Assembly: GCF_016925615.1 (NCBI RefSeq)
Contig: NZ_CP070499.1
Location: 3,720,001-3,784,000 of the forward strand
DNA length: 64,000 nt
Origin: Natronosporangium hydrolyticum
GTDB lineage: Bacteria > Actinomycetota > Actinomycetes > Mycobacteriales > Micromonosporaceae
Direction of reading: 5' to 3'
The notes below the pieces were generated by a model. That model did not search any database and was not told the origin of the DNA. It saw nothing but the letters and a program-made list of their open reading frames with translations. Made by a program: the position numbers and the translations under genes. Of the stretch, positions 23,385 to 34,347 are shown one piece after another (the first letter of the stretch is position 1; each line of letters begins with the position of its first letter).

Positions 23385-23888
23385 GTGACCAGCAACGCGT
23401 TGCGCATCGAAGAGGTGACTGCCGAGAACGTCACGGCCGCCTGCCGGCTCACCGTGGCCCCGCAGCAGGAGGCGTACGTCGCGCCGGTGGCGGTTTCGCT
23501 CGCCGAGGCGTACGCCAACCAGGAGACTGCCTGGCCCCGGCTGCTCTACGACGGCCAGCAGCTGGTCGCCTTCGTGATGGCCGGCTTCGACCCGGACTCC
23601 CCGCTCGACTTCTTCCGGTGCGGCATCTGGCGGCTGAACGTCGCCGCCGACCAACAACGCCGCGGCTACGGACGGTACGCGGTGAGCGTGGTGGCGGCCG
23701 AGGCCCGGCGCCGCGGCCAGGGTCGGCTGACCGTCCTATGGGTACCGGGAGAGCACGGCCCGGAGCAGTTCTACCGGCGGCTCGGCTTCCGGCCGACCGG
23801 CGAGGTGTTCCATGGTCAGCATGTCGGAGAGCTCTCCCTGCCTGACCAAGCGGGAGGTGTCGGGAGCGTGACAGACCGCACGTTGTGA
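23385..23888 (+). CDS. GNAT family N-acetyltransferase
   Basis: A 167-residue acyltransferase. The acetyl-CoA-binding motif A is visible as IWRLNVAADQQRRGYGRYAV (QRRGYG, about residues 88-93), followed by LTVLWVPGEHGPEQFYRRLGF, the motif B that ends in YxxLGF. The N-terminal part (RIEEVTAENVTAACRLTV, EAYVAPVAVSLAEAY) matches polyamine/spermidine-type GNATs. GTG at 23385 follows GGAGA. Substrate is uncertain. Its gene ends 13 bases before the kinase gene. Confidence 0.88.
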   Translation: MTSNALRIEEVTAENVTAACRLTVAPQQEAYVAPVAVSLAEAYANQETAWPRLLYDGQQLVAFVMAGFDPDSPLDFFRCGIWRLNVAADQQRRGYGRYAVSVVAAEARRRGQGRLTVLWVPGEHGPEQFYRRLGFRPTGEVFHGQHVGELSLPDQAGGVGSVTDRTL

Positions 23889-23901
23889 CAACCGAGGAGC
23901 C

Positions 23902-25350
23902 TTGCGCCACACTGTCACGGTGCGCGAAGGGATGCTTATCGCAGACCGCTATGAGGTAACGGCGGCGATCGGCCCGGGCGGGATGGGAGAGGTCTGGGAG
24001 GGGTATGACCGGCGGCTCGACCGCCGGGTGGCGGTCAAGTTCATCCGGCGTACCGGGCTGCTCGGCGAGGTCGACTACGAACAGGCGGTACGCCGGTTCG
24101 CCCGGGAGGCACGGGTCACCGCCAAGCTGGAACACCCCGGCGTACCGACGGTCTTCGACCTTGGTTCGCACGACGGCGAAACCTACCTGGCGATGCAGCT
24201 GGTGATTGGGCGCACGCTCAAGGACGTGATCGCCGAGCAGGGGCCGCTGCCCGGTGCCTGGGCTGCCGCGATCGGCGCCCAGGTCTGCTCGGTGCTCGCC
24301 ACCGCCCACGCCGGGTCGATGATCCACCGCGACCTGAAACCCAGCAACCTGATGCTCTGCCCGGACGGCTCGGTGAAGGTGCTCGACTTCGGCATCGCCG
24401 CGTTGCTGGACGCGGTCGACCTAACCCGGTTGACCACCACCGGGCAGCTGCTCGGGACTCCCGCTTATATGGCCCCGGAGCAGTTCACCGGGGAGGAGCT
24501 CGGACCGGCGACCGACCTGTACGCGCTCGGGTGTGTGCTCTATGAGTTGCTTGCTGGTCAGCCGCCGTTCGGCGCCGACCATCCATTCCAGCTGATGCGC
24601 CGACACCAGCAGCAGGCGCCTCCGGCGCTGGCGCCGGTCCGGCCGGACCTGCCGGCCGCACTGGCTGAGCTGGTGGGACAGTTGCTCGCGAAGTCGGCAC
24701 CGGAGCGCCCAGCACACGCCGGGGAGGTGTATCTACGCCTGCTGCCGCACGTCGCCGAGGGCGCCGAGCGCACCGGCGGGTCCGCCGTGGCCCAGGGCCC
24801 GACCCGCCCCTACCACTACCCGCTCGGCCCGTTGCCGGTGTTGCGCGCTGCGCCCAAGCCACCGTCCGGCCCGTCGCCGGCGCCCCAGCCCGTACCCGCC
24901 GGTGGCGGCGCGGCGGCGCAGGCGCTGCAGCGTCAGCAACAGGATGTGGTCGAGCTGGTCGGTGAAGGGCGGGTGACCGAGGCCGGGGAGGTGTTGGCGG
25001 AGGCGGTACGGGCCGCCGCGGCCTCGCTCGGGCCGAGCGCCGCGGAGGTGGTCGATGCCCGGCTGGCGCTGGCCCGGGTGTACCTGCTCGCCGGCGACCA
25101 TCGGCGGGCGCTGGCGGTCCAGCAGGAGCTACTGCCTGACCTGGCGCGGCATTACGGGGAGGAGCACAGTCTGGTGTGGGGCACCAGGCGGAGTATCGCC
25201 GAGTGTCAGAGCGCGATTGGTGACCATGCCCGCGCCCGGGCCGAGCTGCGGGAACTGGTGGCGGCCCGGGTGCAACAGGTCGGCCCGGCGGATTCGCAGG
25301 TGCGGGAGCTGCGGGCAGAGCTCGCACGACTCGAAGGGACCGGCCGGTGA
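23902..25350 (+). CDS. Serine/threonine protein kinase with TPR-like C-terminal region
   Basis: A 482-residue Hanks-type kinase. Kinase domain residues about 16-280: glycine loop GPGGMG (24-29), catalytic Lys in AVKF (46), HRDLKPSN (142-149), DFG (162-164), APE in YMAPEQF. A Pro-rich linker (about 300-335) leads to a helical repeat region (DARLALARVYLLAGDHRRAL, SIAECQSAIGDHARARAELR) like tetratricopeptide repeats. There is no transmembrane segment, unlike PknB. The start is uncertain: TTG 23902 has GAGGAG only two bases away; GTG 23920 and ATG 23932 are in frame. The stop overlaps the next gene by four bases, so kinase and partner are translated together. Confidence 0.9.
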   Translation: MRHTVTVREGMLIADRYEVTAAIGPGGMGEVWEGYDRRLDRRVAVKFIRRTGLLGEVDYEQAVRRFAREARVTAKLEHPGVPTVFDLGSHDGETYLAMQLVIGRTLKDVIAEQGPLPGAWAAAIGAQVCSVLATAHAGSMIHRDLKPSNLMLCPDGSVKVLDFGIAALLDAVDLTRLTTTGQLLGTPAYMAPEQFTGEELGPATDLYALGCVLYELLAGQPPFGADHPFQLMRRHQQQAPPALAPVRPDLPAALAELVGQLLAKSAPERPAHAGEVYLRLLPHVAEGAERTGGSAVAQGPTRPYHYPLGPLPVLRAAPKPPSGPSPAPQPVPAGGGAAAQALQRQQQDVVELVGEGRVTEAGEVLAEAVRAAAASLGPSAAEVVDARLALARVYLLAGDHRRALAVQQELLPDLARHYGEEHSLVWGTRRSIAECQSAIGDHARARAELRELVAARVQQVGPADSQVRELRAELARLEGTGR

Positions 25351-26354
25351 CCCTGTTGGCATCGTTGGCGCAGGCCGAGGTGACCGAGTACGCCGAGCCC
25401 TATGACACGATCGCCGCGGTCGCGATCTTGCTGCTGCTGCTGGTCTATCTCGCCGGGCTACCGGCGACGGTGGCGGTGGCCGCGATGCATTGGCGGCATC
25501 GTTCGCGACCACGGTCGGCGCGGCCGACTTCGACCGCCGCGCCGCCAACGACCGTGCCACCGATGACTGTGCCGCCGCCGACCCGGCCGCCGCCGACCGT
25601 GCCCGCGACCCGATTCGCGCCCGGCCCGGCAGCGCCGCCGGTGGCGCCGGCACCGCTGGCTGCGCCGCCGCCGGCGGCCGGCGGAGCTGCCGGGGCGGCG
25701 CTGCTGCAGCTGCAGGCGTTGGAACGAGAGGTGTTGGCGCTGTTGGAAACGCCGGCGGCGGCGCCCTGGCAACGGCTGGCGCAGCAGACCGCCGAGCTGG
25801 TCAGCCGGCACGGCGCCGACCCGACCTTGGGGCCGCACGCGGTGGGGCTCCGGGCGGTGGTCGCGGCGCTGGCCCCACTGCGCATGCCAGCCGCTGCGAT
25901 CACCGAGCCACCGGTGGTGCCGCTCGCGGCGCCGACCGGCGAGCTACCCGCCTCGTTGCGGGTCGGGCTGTGCCGGCTGGCCGCCGAGGGGCGACCAATC
26001 CCACCACAGTGGGCGTTTGCTTGGTACGGCCACTTGTGGCCCCGGTGGCCCACCGAGGTGGACCAGCGGATCGAGGAGATCCGGCAGGCGTTCACGGCAC
26101 GTTATCAGGCGACCTATCCGCACGGCGGCATGATTCTGGCGTTGGTCGGCGGCACGCTGGAGGTGAACTACCCCCCGATCAGCGCCCGGTACGGCGGTCG
26201 GCCGATTCGGGTGGCGAGCAGTTTGCCTGATGTCACGGCGATCCCCGACCCGCTGCGCCGGCTGCGCGCGGTTGGCGGGGCCGCGCTGGCCGAACTGCGG
26301 CCACCGGTCACTCCGCCAGCGTCACCGACAGGATCATCGGGACCCAGCAGGTGA
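25347..26354 (+). CDS. Membrane-anchored protein cotranslated with the kinase
   Basis: A 335-residue protein of unknown family. One transmembrane segment near the N-terminus (AAVAILLLLLVYLAGLPATV, about 23-45) is followed by a basic HWRHRSRPRSARP stretch, a Pro/Thr-rich stalk (about 55-105) and a soluble C-terminal domain (about 110-320) with AFAWYGHLWPRWPTEVDQRI and YPHGGMILALVGGTLEVNYP. Positive residues after the segment suggest a cytoplasmic C-terminal domain. The 4-base overlap with the kinase suggests that it is a substrate, anchor or modulator of that kinase; the Thr-rich stalk offers many potential phosphosites. This is inference. Confidence 0.65.
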   Translation: MTLLASLAQAEVTEYAEPYDTIAAVAILLLLLVYLAGLPATVAVAAMHWRHRSRPRSARPTSTAAPPTTVPPMTVPPPTRPPPTVPATRFAPGPAAPPVAPAPLAAPPPAAGGAAGAALLQLQALEREVLALLETPAAAPWQRLAQQTAELVSRHGADPTLGPHAVGLRAVVAALAPLRMPAAAITEPPVVPLAAPTGELPASLRVGLCRLAAEGRPIPPQWAFAWYGHLWPRWPTEVDQRIEEIRQAFTARYQATYPHGGMILALVGGTLEVNYPPISARYGGRPIRVASSLPDVTAIPDPLRRLRAVGGAALAELRPPVTPPASPTGSSGPSR

Positions 26355-26571
26355 GCCAGAGGGCGGTTACCGGGTAGCCGATCGCCAGCGCGGCCTTGGC
26401 GAGGCCGTCGCCCCGCTCCCCGGTGCGCCGGATCTCGTGTCGGGCCACGTGCCCCAGCACCACGCCAGCGATCGAGAACCCGACCGCCAGCGGCAGCGCC
26501 CAGATAGCGCACAGGTTCACACCCGCCTCGACGTCGCGCGGCGGGTGTGACGGGGCGGCTGGCGGGCGCAT
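26308..26571 (-). CDS. Small membrane protein of DUF4190 type
   Basis: An 87-residue protein with two hydrophobic segments (AIWALPLAVGFSIAGVVLGH and AALAIGYPVTALWLTCWVPM) joined by a loop HEIRRTGERGDGLAKA. This GHxAxxxIRRTGExGxGLAxAGxxxG pattern is the DUF4190 signature common in actinobacteria. ATG at 26571 is the start; its 3' end overlaps the convergent preceding gene by 47 bases. The upstream gene on this strand is a lipoprotein 62 bases away. Confidence 0.8.
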   Translation of the reverse strand: MRPPAAPSHPPRDVEAGVNLCAIWALPLAVGFSIAGVVLGHVARHEIRRTGERGDGLAKAALAIGYPVTALWLTCWVPMILSVTLAE

Positions 26572-26633
26572 GCGCGCTAGCTTGCCATACCGATCGGCCC
26601 GGAGCCTCCCCATGCCCGGCCGGCGGAGGGCTG

Positions 26634-27245
26634 CTATCCGATCGCGACGAAGGTGCGGTCGCTCTGCACCGACCAGGTGTCCTCGACGATCCAGGACGCT
26701 CCGTCGTCGAGCTGGTCGGCCGGCACCGAGGCGCAGACATTGCCGGTGGCGGTGGCGTCGGGGAACATCTCGCCGTGCTCGTCCAACGGGTCCGGGATCA
26801 CCCCGCAGTAGTCGTCCATGCTGCTGCCGAAGGTGTTGCCGCCGGAGCCGTTGAAGTTGATGCTCAGGTCGAGCCATGGGTCGCCGGAGTCGTCGCCGGT
26901 GTAGGTGACGGTCACCTCGACCATGACGAACTGGCGACCATCGGCGGGCGGGTCGTTGAACTGGTTTTCAGCCGCCACGATCTCGTCCGCGTCGGTGTCG
27001 GTTGCGGCGAGCTCGACGGTCCAGTCACCCACCTCGAACGCGGTGCCCGGCGCGAGCGGGTTCTGGCGAGTGCCCGGCGCGTCATCCGAGTCATCGACCT
27101 GCTCGGCCCCGTTGTCGGTGTCGGTGTCGCTATCGGCCAGGGTGGCGCCGTCGCCGTCGGCGCTGCCGCCGAGGCCGCAGGCGGCACCGACGACCGCGGC
27201 GACGAGGAGGCCGGCCACTGTGGCCAGCTGCTTCTTGGTGCGCAT
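26634..27245 (-). CDS. Lipoprotein with DUF4352-like domain
   Basis: A 203-residue lipoprotein starting at ATG 27245 after GGGAG; the signal peptide MRTKKQLATVAGLLVAAVVG ends in the lipobox AAC. A very acidic Asp/Thr linker (about 25-55) precedes an Ig-like domain: NPLAPGTAFEVGDWTVEL, GRQFVMVEVTVTYTGDDSG, SWIVEDTWSVQSDRTFVAIG. The sequence GRQFVMVEVTVTYTG is typical of DUF4352 (telomeric repeat-binding factor 2-like immunoprotective extracellular) domains. Predicted to sit at the outer face of the membrane; ligand unknown. Confidence 0.8.
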   Translation of the reverse strand: MRTKKQLATVAGLLVAAVVGAACGLGGSADGDGATLADSDTDTDNGAEQVDDSDDAPGTRQNPLAPGTAFEVGDWTVELAATDTDADEIVAAENQFNDPPADGRQFVMVEVTVTYTGDDSGDPWLDLSINFNGSGGNTFGSSMDDYCGVIPDPLDEHGEMFPDATATGNVCASVPADQLDDGASWIVEDTWSVQSDRTFVAIG

Positions 27246-27433
27246 CGGGTTACTCCCATCGGGTTCGGGTTCGTAGGCGCCCAGGCAACGAGTCGGCCAC
27301 CCAGGGCCGGCCGCTGTGGACGAGCCAAGAATGCCAAGCGCTGTGTACGTTGTCAACAAAGATTCGTCGAACCTGTGGGTTAACACGACCTCGAGGCTGG
27401 TAACGTACGTCCCGTACGCTGCGAGGAGGAGCC

Positions 27434-29398
27434 GTGGGTGAGTCCGAGGTCACACCAGTCGAGATCGCGCGGCTGGCCGGGGTGGGCCGCGCTGCGGTCA
27501 GCAACTGGCGCCGACGCTTCGACGACTTCCCCAAACCCGTCAGCGGCACCGCCACCAGCCCTCGGTTCGCGCTCACCGAGGTGGCGGCGTGGCTGCGTCG
27601 GCAAGGCAAAATCTCGGAGCTATCCGCCGCGGAACGCGTCTGGCAGGAGCTCCGTGCCGCCTCCTCCGATCACGACCTGCCGGCGGCGCTGCTCCGGGCG
27701 GGCCGAGTCCTGGCCATCGGTGCTCCCGGACAGTTCGCGGCGGCGTTGCCCGCGAGCGCGGCTGAGCCGCTTCCGCCGAGCGTCGCCGAGCCGCTGGCGG
27801 AACTCGCCGCCGAAGCGGGCTCCGCAGCCGCCCTCGACCAGCTGCTGCGCCGGCTCCACGAAGCCACCCGACTCCCCCGCGTCCCGCCGGAGGTTGCCGG
27901 GTTGATGACCGGGCTGCTCGCAACCGAGGAGCCGACTAGCCTCTACGATCCCGCCTGCGGCACCGGCGGTCTACTCGCCGCCGCCCTCAGCCGCCTCCCC
28001 AGCCTGCGGCTCCACGGCGATGACTGCGACCCCACGCTGGTCGGCCTGGCTGCGTTGCGGCTGGCCAGCCACGGCGCCACCGACGCCGACCTGCGACCCG
28101 CCAACCTCCAGCAGCCACGGCAAGCCCCGCTGGAGGCCGCGGCCGCGGTCGGCGCACCGGTCTACGCCGACCGCGAATGGGCCGCCGACGACCTCGCCTA
28201 CGACCCCCGCTGGGAGTATGGCGTCCCACCCCGTACCGAGCCCGAACTCGCCTGGGTGCAGCACGTGCTAGCGCAGCTATCCCCGGGCGGGCGGGCGGTG
28301 CTGCTGCTCCCGCCGGCCGCCGCCGCCCGGCCGGCCGGGCGGCGGGTCCGCGCCGAACTGCTGCGCCGGGCCGCGGTGCGGGCGGTGATCGGCCTACCAG
28401 CCGGCGCGGCCGCCCCGCACCACCTCGGGCTCCACCTGTGGGTGCTGCGCCGCCCCCGCTCCGGTGAGCACGCTGACCAGGTGCTGTTCGCGGAGCTGAC
28501 GGGCGAACCGGACCGGGACCACGACTGGCCATACTGGACTGCCCAGCTCGCGGCGGCGCTGACCGCGCTCGACGCGGGCCAGCCCCAGGCGGAGCTGTCG
28601 CTCGCCGCCCGCACCGTACGCGTCATCGAGCTGCTGGACGACGCCGTCGACCTCGGCCCCGCCCGCCGCGTCCACGCCGACCCGAGCACGATCGACCCGT
28701 ACCAGGCGAGCGCCCTCCGGCAACGGCTCGCCGACACGCTGGCGCAGCTGCCGGCGGCGCTACCCGGCTTCGGCGTGGTCGACCGCCCCGCCGCGTTGCC
28801 CATGATCTCCGTCGGCGACCTGGTCCGCGCCGGCGCGATCACCGCAACCGCCCGGGGCCAGCACCGCCCCGACCCCGACGCTGACTCGGGGACGCTCAGC
28901 GACGCCCCGGCCGTACCCGTGTGGCGGGCACGCGATCTAGTGGCCGGCCGCGGCCCGGCCGGTCGGCTGAGCGCCGACCAGGTGCCGTCCGACGCGCCCC
29001 GGGTCACTACCGGGGACGTGGTCTCGCCGGTGGTCGCCCACCAGTTGATCGCAAAGGTCGTCACCGACGCCGAGGCCGGCGCGGTGCTGGGGCCCAATGT
29101 GCAGCTACTCCGACCCGATCCGGACCTGCTGGACGCATGGTTCCTCGCCGGGTTCCTGTGCCACGACGGCAATGCGCACCGGGCGGCGTCGGCCGGGTCG
29201 ATCCAACGGTACGACCTCCGGCGGGCGCAAATTCCTCGGATCCCGCGCTCCGACCAGAGCCGGTACGGCGAGCTGTTCCAGCGCCTCGCGGCGTTCACCG
29301 CGCTACTCGAGGCGGCCGGCGCCGACGCCGAACAGCTGGCGAAGCTGCTCGCCACCGGCCTGGCCGGTGGCGCCTTCCGCCCCGAACCCGACCGGTAG
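27434..29398 (+). CDS. HTH - N6-adenine methylase-like (HsdM) - HsdS-like fusion lacking the NPPF motif
   Basis: A 654-residue protein. Residues about 7-55 are a DNA-binding HTH (EVTPVEIARLAGVGRAAVSN, then AVSNWRRRFDDFPKP). The middle part is a type I methylase fold with SAM motif I DPACGTGG (172-179), HGDDCDPT, and YDPRWEYGVPP plus AWVQHVLAQLSPGGRAVLLLP. The catalytic NPPF/NPPY tetrapeptide expected just before this (around 240-247) is absent: the sequence there is GAPVYADREW. The C-terminal about 200 residues (ISVGDLVRAGAI, TTGDVVSPVVAH, IQRYDLRRAQIPRIP) look like an HsdS target-recognition domain. No restriction subunit is nearby. It may act as a DNA-binding regulator rather than a methylase. 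GTG start behind GGAGGAG. Confidence 0.8.
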   Translation: MGESEVTPVEIARLAGVGRAAVSNWRRRFDDFPKPVSGTATSPRFALTEVAAWLRRQGKISELSAAERVWQELRAASSDHDLPAALLRAGRVLAIGAPGQFAAALPASAAEPLPPSVAEPLAELAAEAGSAAALDQLLRRLHEATRLPRVPPEVAGLMTGLLATEEPTSLYDPACGTGGLLAAALSRLPSLRLHGDDCDPTLVGLAALRLASHGATDADLRPANLQQPRQAPLEAAAAVGAPVYADREWAADDLAYDPRWEYGVPPRTEPELAWVQHVLAQLSPGGRAVLLLPPAAAARPAGRRVRAELLRRAAVRAVIGLPAGAAAPHHLGLHLWVLRRPRSGEHADQVLFAELTGEPDRDHDWPYWTAQLAAALTALDAGQPQAELSLAARTVRVIELLDDAVDLGPARRVHADPSTIDPYQASALRQRLADTLAQLPAALPGFGVVDRPAALPMISVGDLVRAGAITATARGQHRPDPDADSGTLSDAPAVPVWRARDLVAGRGPAGRLSADQVPSDAPRVTTGDVVSPVVAHQLIAKVVTDAEAGAVLGPNVQLLRPDPDLLDAWFLAGFLCHDGNAHRAASAGSIQRYDLRRAQIPRIPRSDQSRYGELFQRLAAFTALLEAAGADAEQLAKLLATGLAGGAFRPEPDR

Positions 29399-29444
29399 GC
29401 GCGCCCACCCGCGACCGTCGGTGGCCCGTGGCACTATTCATCAG

Positions 29445-29897
29445 GTGAGCAGCACTAACTCGCCGACGCAGCAGCTGCGTGACCTCGCGCGGCTGCGCCG
29501 GGTCCGCGACCGGATCGACCGGGAGTACGCGCAGCCGCTGAACGTCGAGGCGCTCGCCCGCGGGGCCAACATGTCCGCCGGGCACCTCAGCCGCCAGTTC
29601 CGACTCGCGTACGGCGAATCGCCGTACTCCTACCTGATGACCCGGCGGATCGAACGCGCGATGGCGCTGCTGCTCCGCGGCGACCTGACCGTCACCGATG
29701 TCTGTTTCGCGGTCGGCTGTTCGTCGCTGGGCACATTCAGCACCAGATTCACCGAGCTGGTGGGGGTGCCGCCGAGCGCCTACCGGGCCCGGGCAGCGGA
29801 CCGCCCCACCGACGGGATCCCGTCGTGCGTGGCTAAACAAGTCACCAGACCGATCAGGAATCGAGAAGCACGGGCCGCGGAGACGCAGCTAGCGTAA
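29445..29897 (+). CDS. Short AraC-family transcriptional regulator
   Basis: A 150-residue protein that is little more than an AraC DNA-binding domain: VRDRIDREYAQPLNVEALAR, AGHLSRQFRLAYGESPYSYL, ERAMALLLRGDLTVTDVCFA, SLGTFSTRFTELVGVPPSAY. The two helix-turn-helix units are complete (about residues 15-110); there is no separate effector domain, only a basic tail. It begins at GTG 29445 and is five bases from the VOC gene, so it probably controls the cluster AraC-VOC-UvrA-like. Confidence 0.88.
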   Translation: MSSTNSPTQQLRDLARLRRVRDRIDREYAQPLNVEALARGANMSAGHLSRQFRLAYGESPYSYLMTRRIERAMALLLRGDLTVTDVCFAVGCSSLGTFSTRFTELVGVPPSAYRARAADRPTDGIPSCVAKQVTRPIRNREARAAETQLA

Positions 29898-29902
29898 GCG
29901 CT

Positions 29903-30313
29903 ATGGACATCATCATTCACACCACGTTCTTGCCGCACAGCGACCCGGAGTCGTCCCTGGCCTTCTACCGCGACGCCCTCGGCTTCGAGGTCCGTAACCA
30001 GGTCGAGTATGGCGACATGCACTGGAACACCGTCGGGCCCGCGAAGCAGCCCGACGTCAACATCGTGCTCTACCCGCCGGGCGCGGACCCGGGCGTCACC
30101 GATGCGGAACGCCAAACCATCGTCGAGATGATGGCCAAAGGCACCTACGCCAGCATCATGCTGGCCACCAGCGACCTCGACGGACTCTTCGAGCGGGTGC
30201 AGGCCAGCGGCGCCGAGGTCATGCAGGAGCCGACCGACCAGCCGTGGGGAACGCGGGACTGCGCCTTCCGCGACCCCGCCGGCAACACGGTCCGCATCCA
30301 GCAACGAGGCTGA
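29903..30313 (+). CDS. VOC family (glyoxalase/bleomycin resistance) protein
   Basis: A 136-residue single VOC protein: MDIIIHTTFLPHSDPESSLA, FYRDALGFEV, ASIMLATSDLDGLFERVQA, DCAFRDPAGNTVRI. The final FRDPAGN is the classical VOC end motif. It sits five bases after the AraC gene and eleven bases before the UvrA-like gene, so the three are almost certainly cotranscribed. In similar clusters such proteins bind or modify an antibiotic; activity is not determined here. Confidence 0.88.
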   Translation: MDIIIHTTFLPHSDPESSLAFYRDALGFEVRNQVEYGDMHWNTVGPAKQPDVNIVLYPPGADPGVTDAERQTIVEMMAKGTYASIMLATSDLDGLFERVQASGAEVMQEPTDQPWGTRDCAFRDPAGNTVRIQQRG

Positions 30314-30324
30314 GGGGAGGGCCG

Positions 30325-32721
<2,397 letters not shown>

Positions 32722-32754
32722 CTCTTATCCTCGCCGTAAGTCGGGCCGCCCGGC

Positions 32755-33936
32755 TCAGTCTCCGAGCGTCGTCAGCTCCGACACCACCACGTTCGCCAGC
32801 GCCCGGCCGTCGGTGCGGACCTGCCGCAGATACCACTTCTGGATCGGCGCATGGGTGTGCTCGGCGAACCGCCACGGCCCGCGCGGGCTGTCGATCTGCC
32901 CCAACTGGTCGATCGCTTCGTTGATCTCCTCCGGGGTGGGGTTGGTGCCCGCCGCCGCGATCGCCCGGTCCAGCACCGCCGCCGCGTCGTACGAGGCCAT
33001 CACGATCGAGTTCGGCACCCGGTCCGGGTACTCGGCGTACCAGGCGGCGACGAACTCCCGGTTGGCGGCGTTGTCCAGGTCCGGAGAGTAGTTGAGTGCA
33101 TTGTAGATACCGGCCGCGGTATCCCCCTGCTGCTTGAGGATTTCGCCGTCGGTGACGAACCCGGCCGCGTACAGCGGCAGGTGGGAGATCGGAGACTCGG
33201 CGTACTGGGTGACGAAGTCGACCGAATTCCCGGCGCCCCAGAAACAATAGACCGCTACCGCGTCGGTTGCGGCGATCTCGGCAAGGTACGGGGTGAAGTC
33301 GGTGGTGTCCGGGAACGGGGTGAAGGTCGCCGTCTCGCCGTCCGGATTGGCCAGTTCACCGCCGAGCTCCAAGAACGTCTCGGTGAAGCCACGCAGCTCG
33401 TCCCGGCCACCCTGGAAGTCGGGCCCGATCGCATACACCTCCCCGTCGACCTGATCGTGCACGAACGGCGCCATCGCGATACCCGGCTCCACCGACAACA
33501 GGTTGGTGTTCCACACCCAGGTCACATCGTCCAGCTCGGGCCGCCCCAACGACCCGACCAACGGCACCCGATGCTCGGTGAGCAGCGGCAACAGGGCGGT
33601 CACGTTACCCCCGTTGATGATGCCGGTGATCGCCGAGACACCGTCCTGCTCCAGCATCGTCACCGCCGACTCGACCGCGACCTCCGACTCGTACCCCTCG
33701 TCGGCGAAGAGCAGCTCCACCGGGTGGCCTCCGAGCATGCCGTCGCGCATGTCGAGATAGAGCTGGAACCCGTCCCGCAGCTCCGAACCCGGCTCCTCGA
33801 ACGGACCGTCAAGGTTGGCGATCAACCCGATCCGGATAGTCTCCGCCGACTCGCCCGAGGTGCCGCCGCAGGCGGTCGCCGCGACCACCAGCGCCGTTGC
33901 CACGGCGCTGGTGGCGACCCGTCGCACAGTGCCCAT
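32755..33936 (-). CDS. LivK-type substrate-binding lipoprotein
   Basis: A 393-residue ABC-type solute-binding protein of the branched-chain amino acid/urea family: lipobox AATAC in the signal peptide (MGTVRRVATSAVATALVV), then IRIGLIANLDGPF, GFQLYLDMRDGMLGGHPVEL, YIFG-like segments and a C-terminal AAAVLDRAIAAAGTNPTPEE. I prefer ATG at 33936 because GAGAGG lies eight bases upstream; GTG at 33945 is too close. No permease or ATPase gene is adjacent. It follows the roadblock and sensor-kinase genes on the same strand, so it may serve as a ligand sensor for that kinase rather than as a transporter part. Confidence 0.88.
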   Translation of the reverse strand: MGTVRRVATSAVATALVVAATACGGTSGESAETIRIGLIANLDGPFEEPGSELRDGFQLYLDMRDGMLGGHPVELLFADEGYESEVAVESAVTMLEQDGVSAITGIINGGNVTALLPLLTEHRVPLVGSLGRPELDDVTWVWNTNLLSVEPGIAMAPFVHDQVDGEVYAIGPDFQGGRDELRGFTETFLELGGELANPDGETATFTPFPDTTDFTPYLAEIAATDAVAVYCFWGAGNSVDFVTQYAESPISHLPLYAAGFVTDGEILKQQGDTAAGIYNALNYSPDLDNAANREFVAAWYAEYPDRVPNSIVMASYDAAAVLDRAIAAAGTNPTPEEINEAIDQLGQIDSPRGPWRFAEHTHAPIQKWYLRQVRTDGRALANVVVSELTTLGD

Positions 33937-33951
33937 CCCAGCCACCTCTCG

Positions 33952-34347
33952 TTACGCCAGCGTCGCCCGGGGCGCGGGGGTGAGCGCCTCACCCATCCGG
34001 ATGGCCAGATCGGTCATCTCATACGAGACCTTGCCGACATCGCAGGTCGGGGCTGCCAGCACCAGCAGCGAAGCACCCTGGCTGAACGCGATGCAGAACA
34101 TGAACCCGCCCTCCAGCTGGGTCACATTGGAGATCATCGCGCCCGCCTCGAAGAATCGGGCCGCCCCGGTCAGCAGCGCCACCAGGCCGCTTCCGGTGGC
34201 GGCGAGCTGATCCGCCCGGTCCCTCGGCAGGCCCTCGTTATGCGCCAGCACCATCCCGTCGGTCGAGATCGCGAGCGCGTGGCTGACATCCTGCGTACGC
34301 TGGACGAAGTTCTGTAGTAGCCAGTTCAGGTCATTCGAGCTTGTCAC
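33952..34347 (-). CDS. Roadblock/LC7-domain protein (CvnB/MglB-like)
   Basis: A 131-residue single roadblock/LC7 domain: LNWLLQNFVQRTQDVSHALA, LAISTDGMVLAHNEGL, GAMISNVTQLEGGFMFCIAF, LVLAAPTCDVGKVSYEMT. In Streptomyces conservons CvnB partners a sensor kinase (CvnA), a DUF742 protein (CvnC) and a Ras-like GTPase (CvnD). Here it overlaps the kinase gene by four bases (GTGA), and CvnC and CvnD are missing. Roadblock proteins act as dimeric GTPase regulators, so a GTPase partner must be encoded elsewhere if function is retained. Confidence 0.9.
   Translation of the reverse strand: MTSSNDLNWLLQNFVQRTQDVSHALAISTDGMVLAHNEGLPRDRADQLAATGSGLVALLTGAARFFEAGAMISNVTQLEGGFMFCIAFSQGASLLVLAAPTCDVGKVSYEMTDLAIRMGEALTPAPRATLA

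Noticed and set aside
27434-29398. Complete type I restriction-modification system
   Set aside because: No HsdR gene nearby and the methylase motif NPPF is absent.
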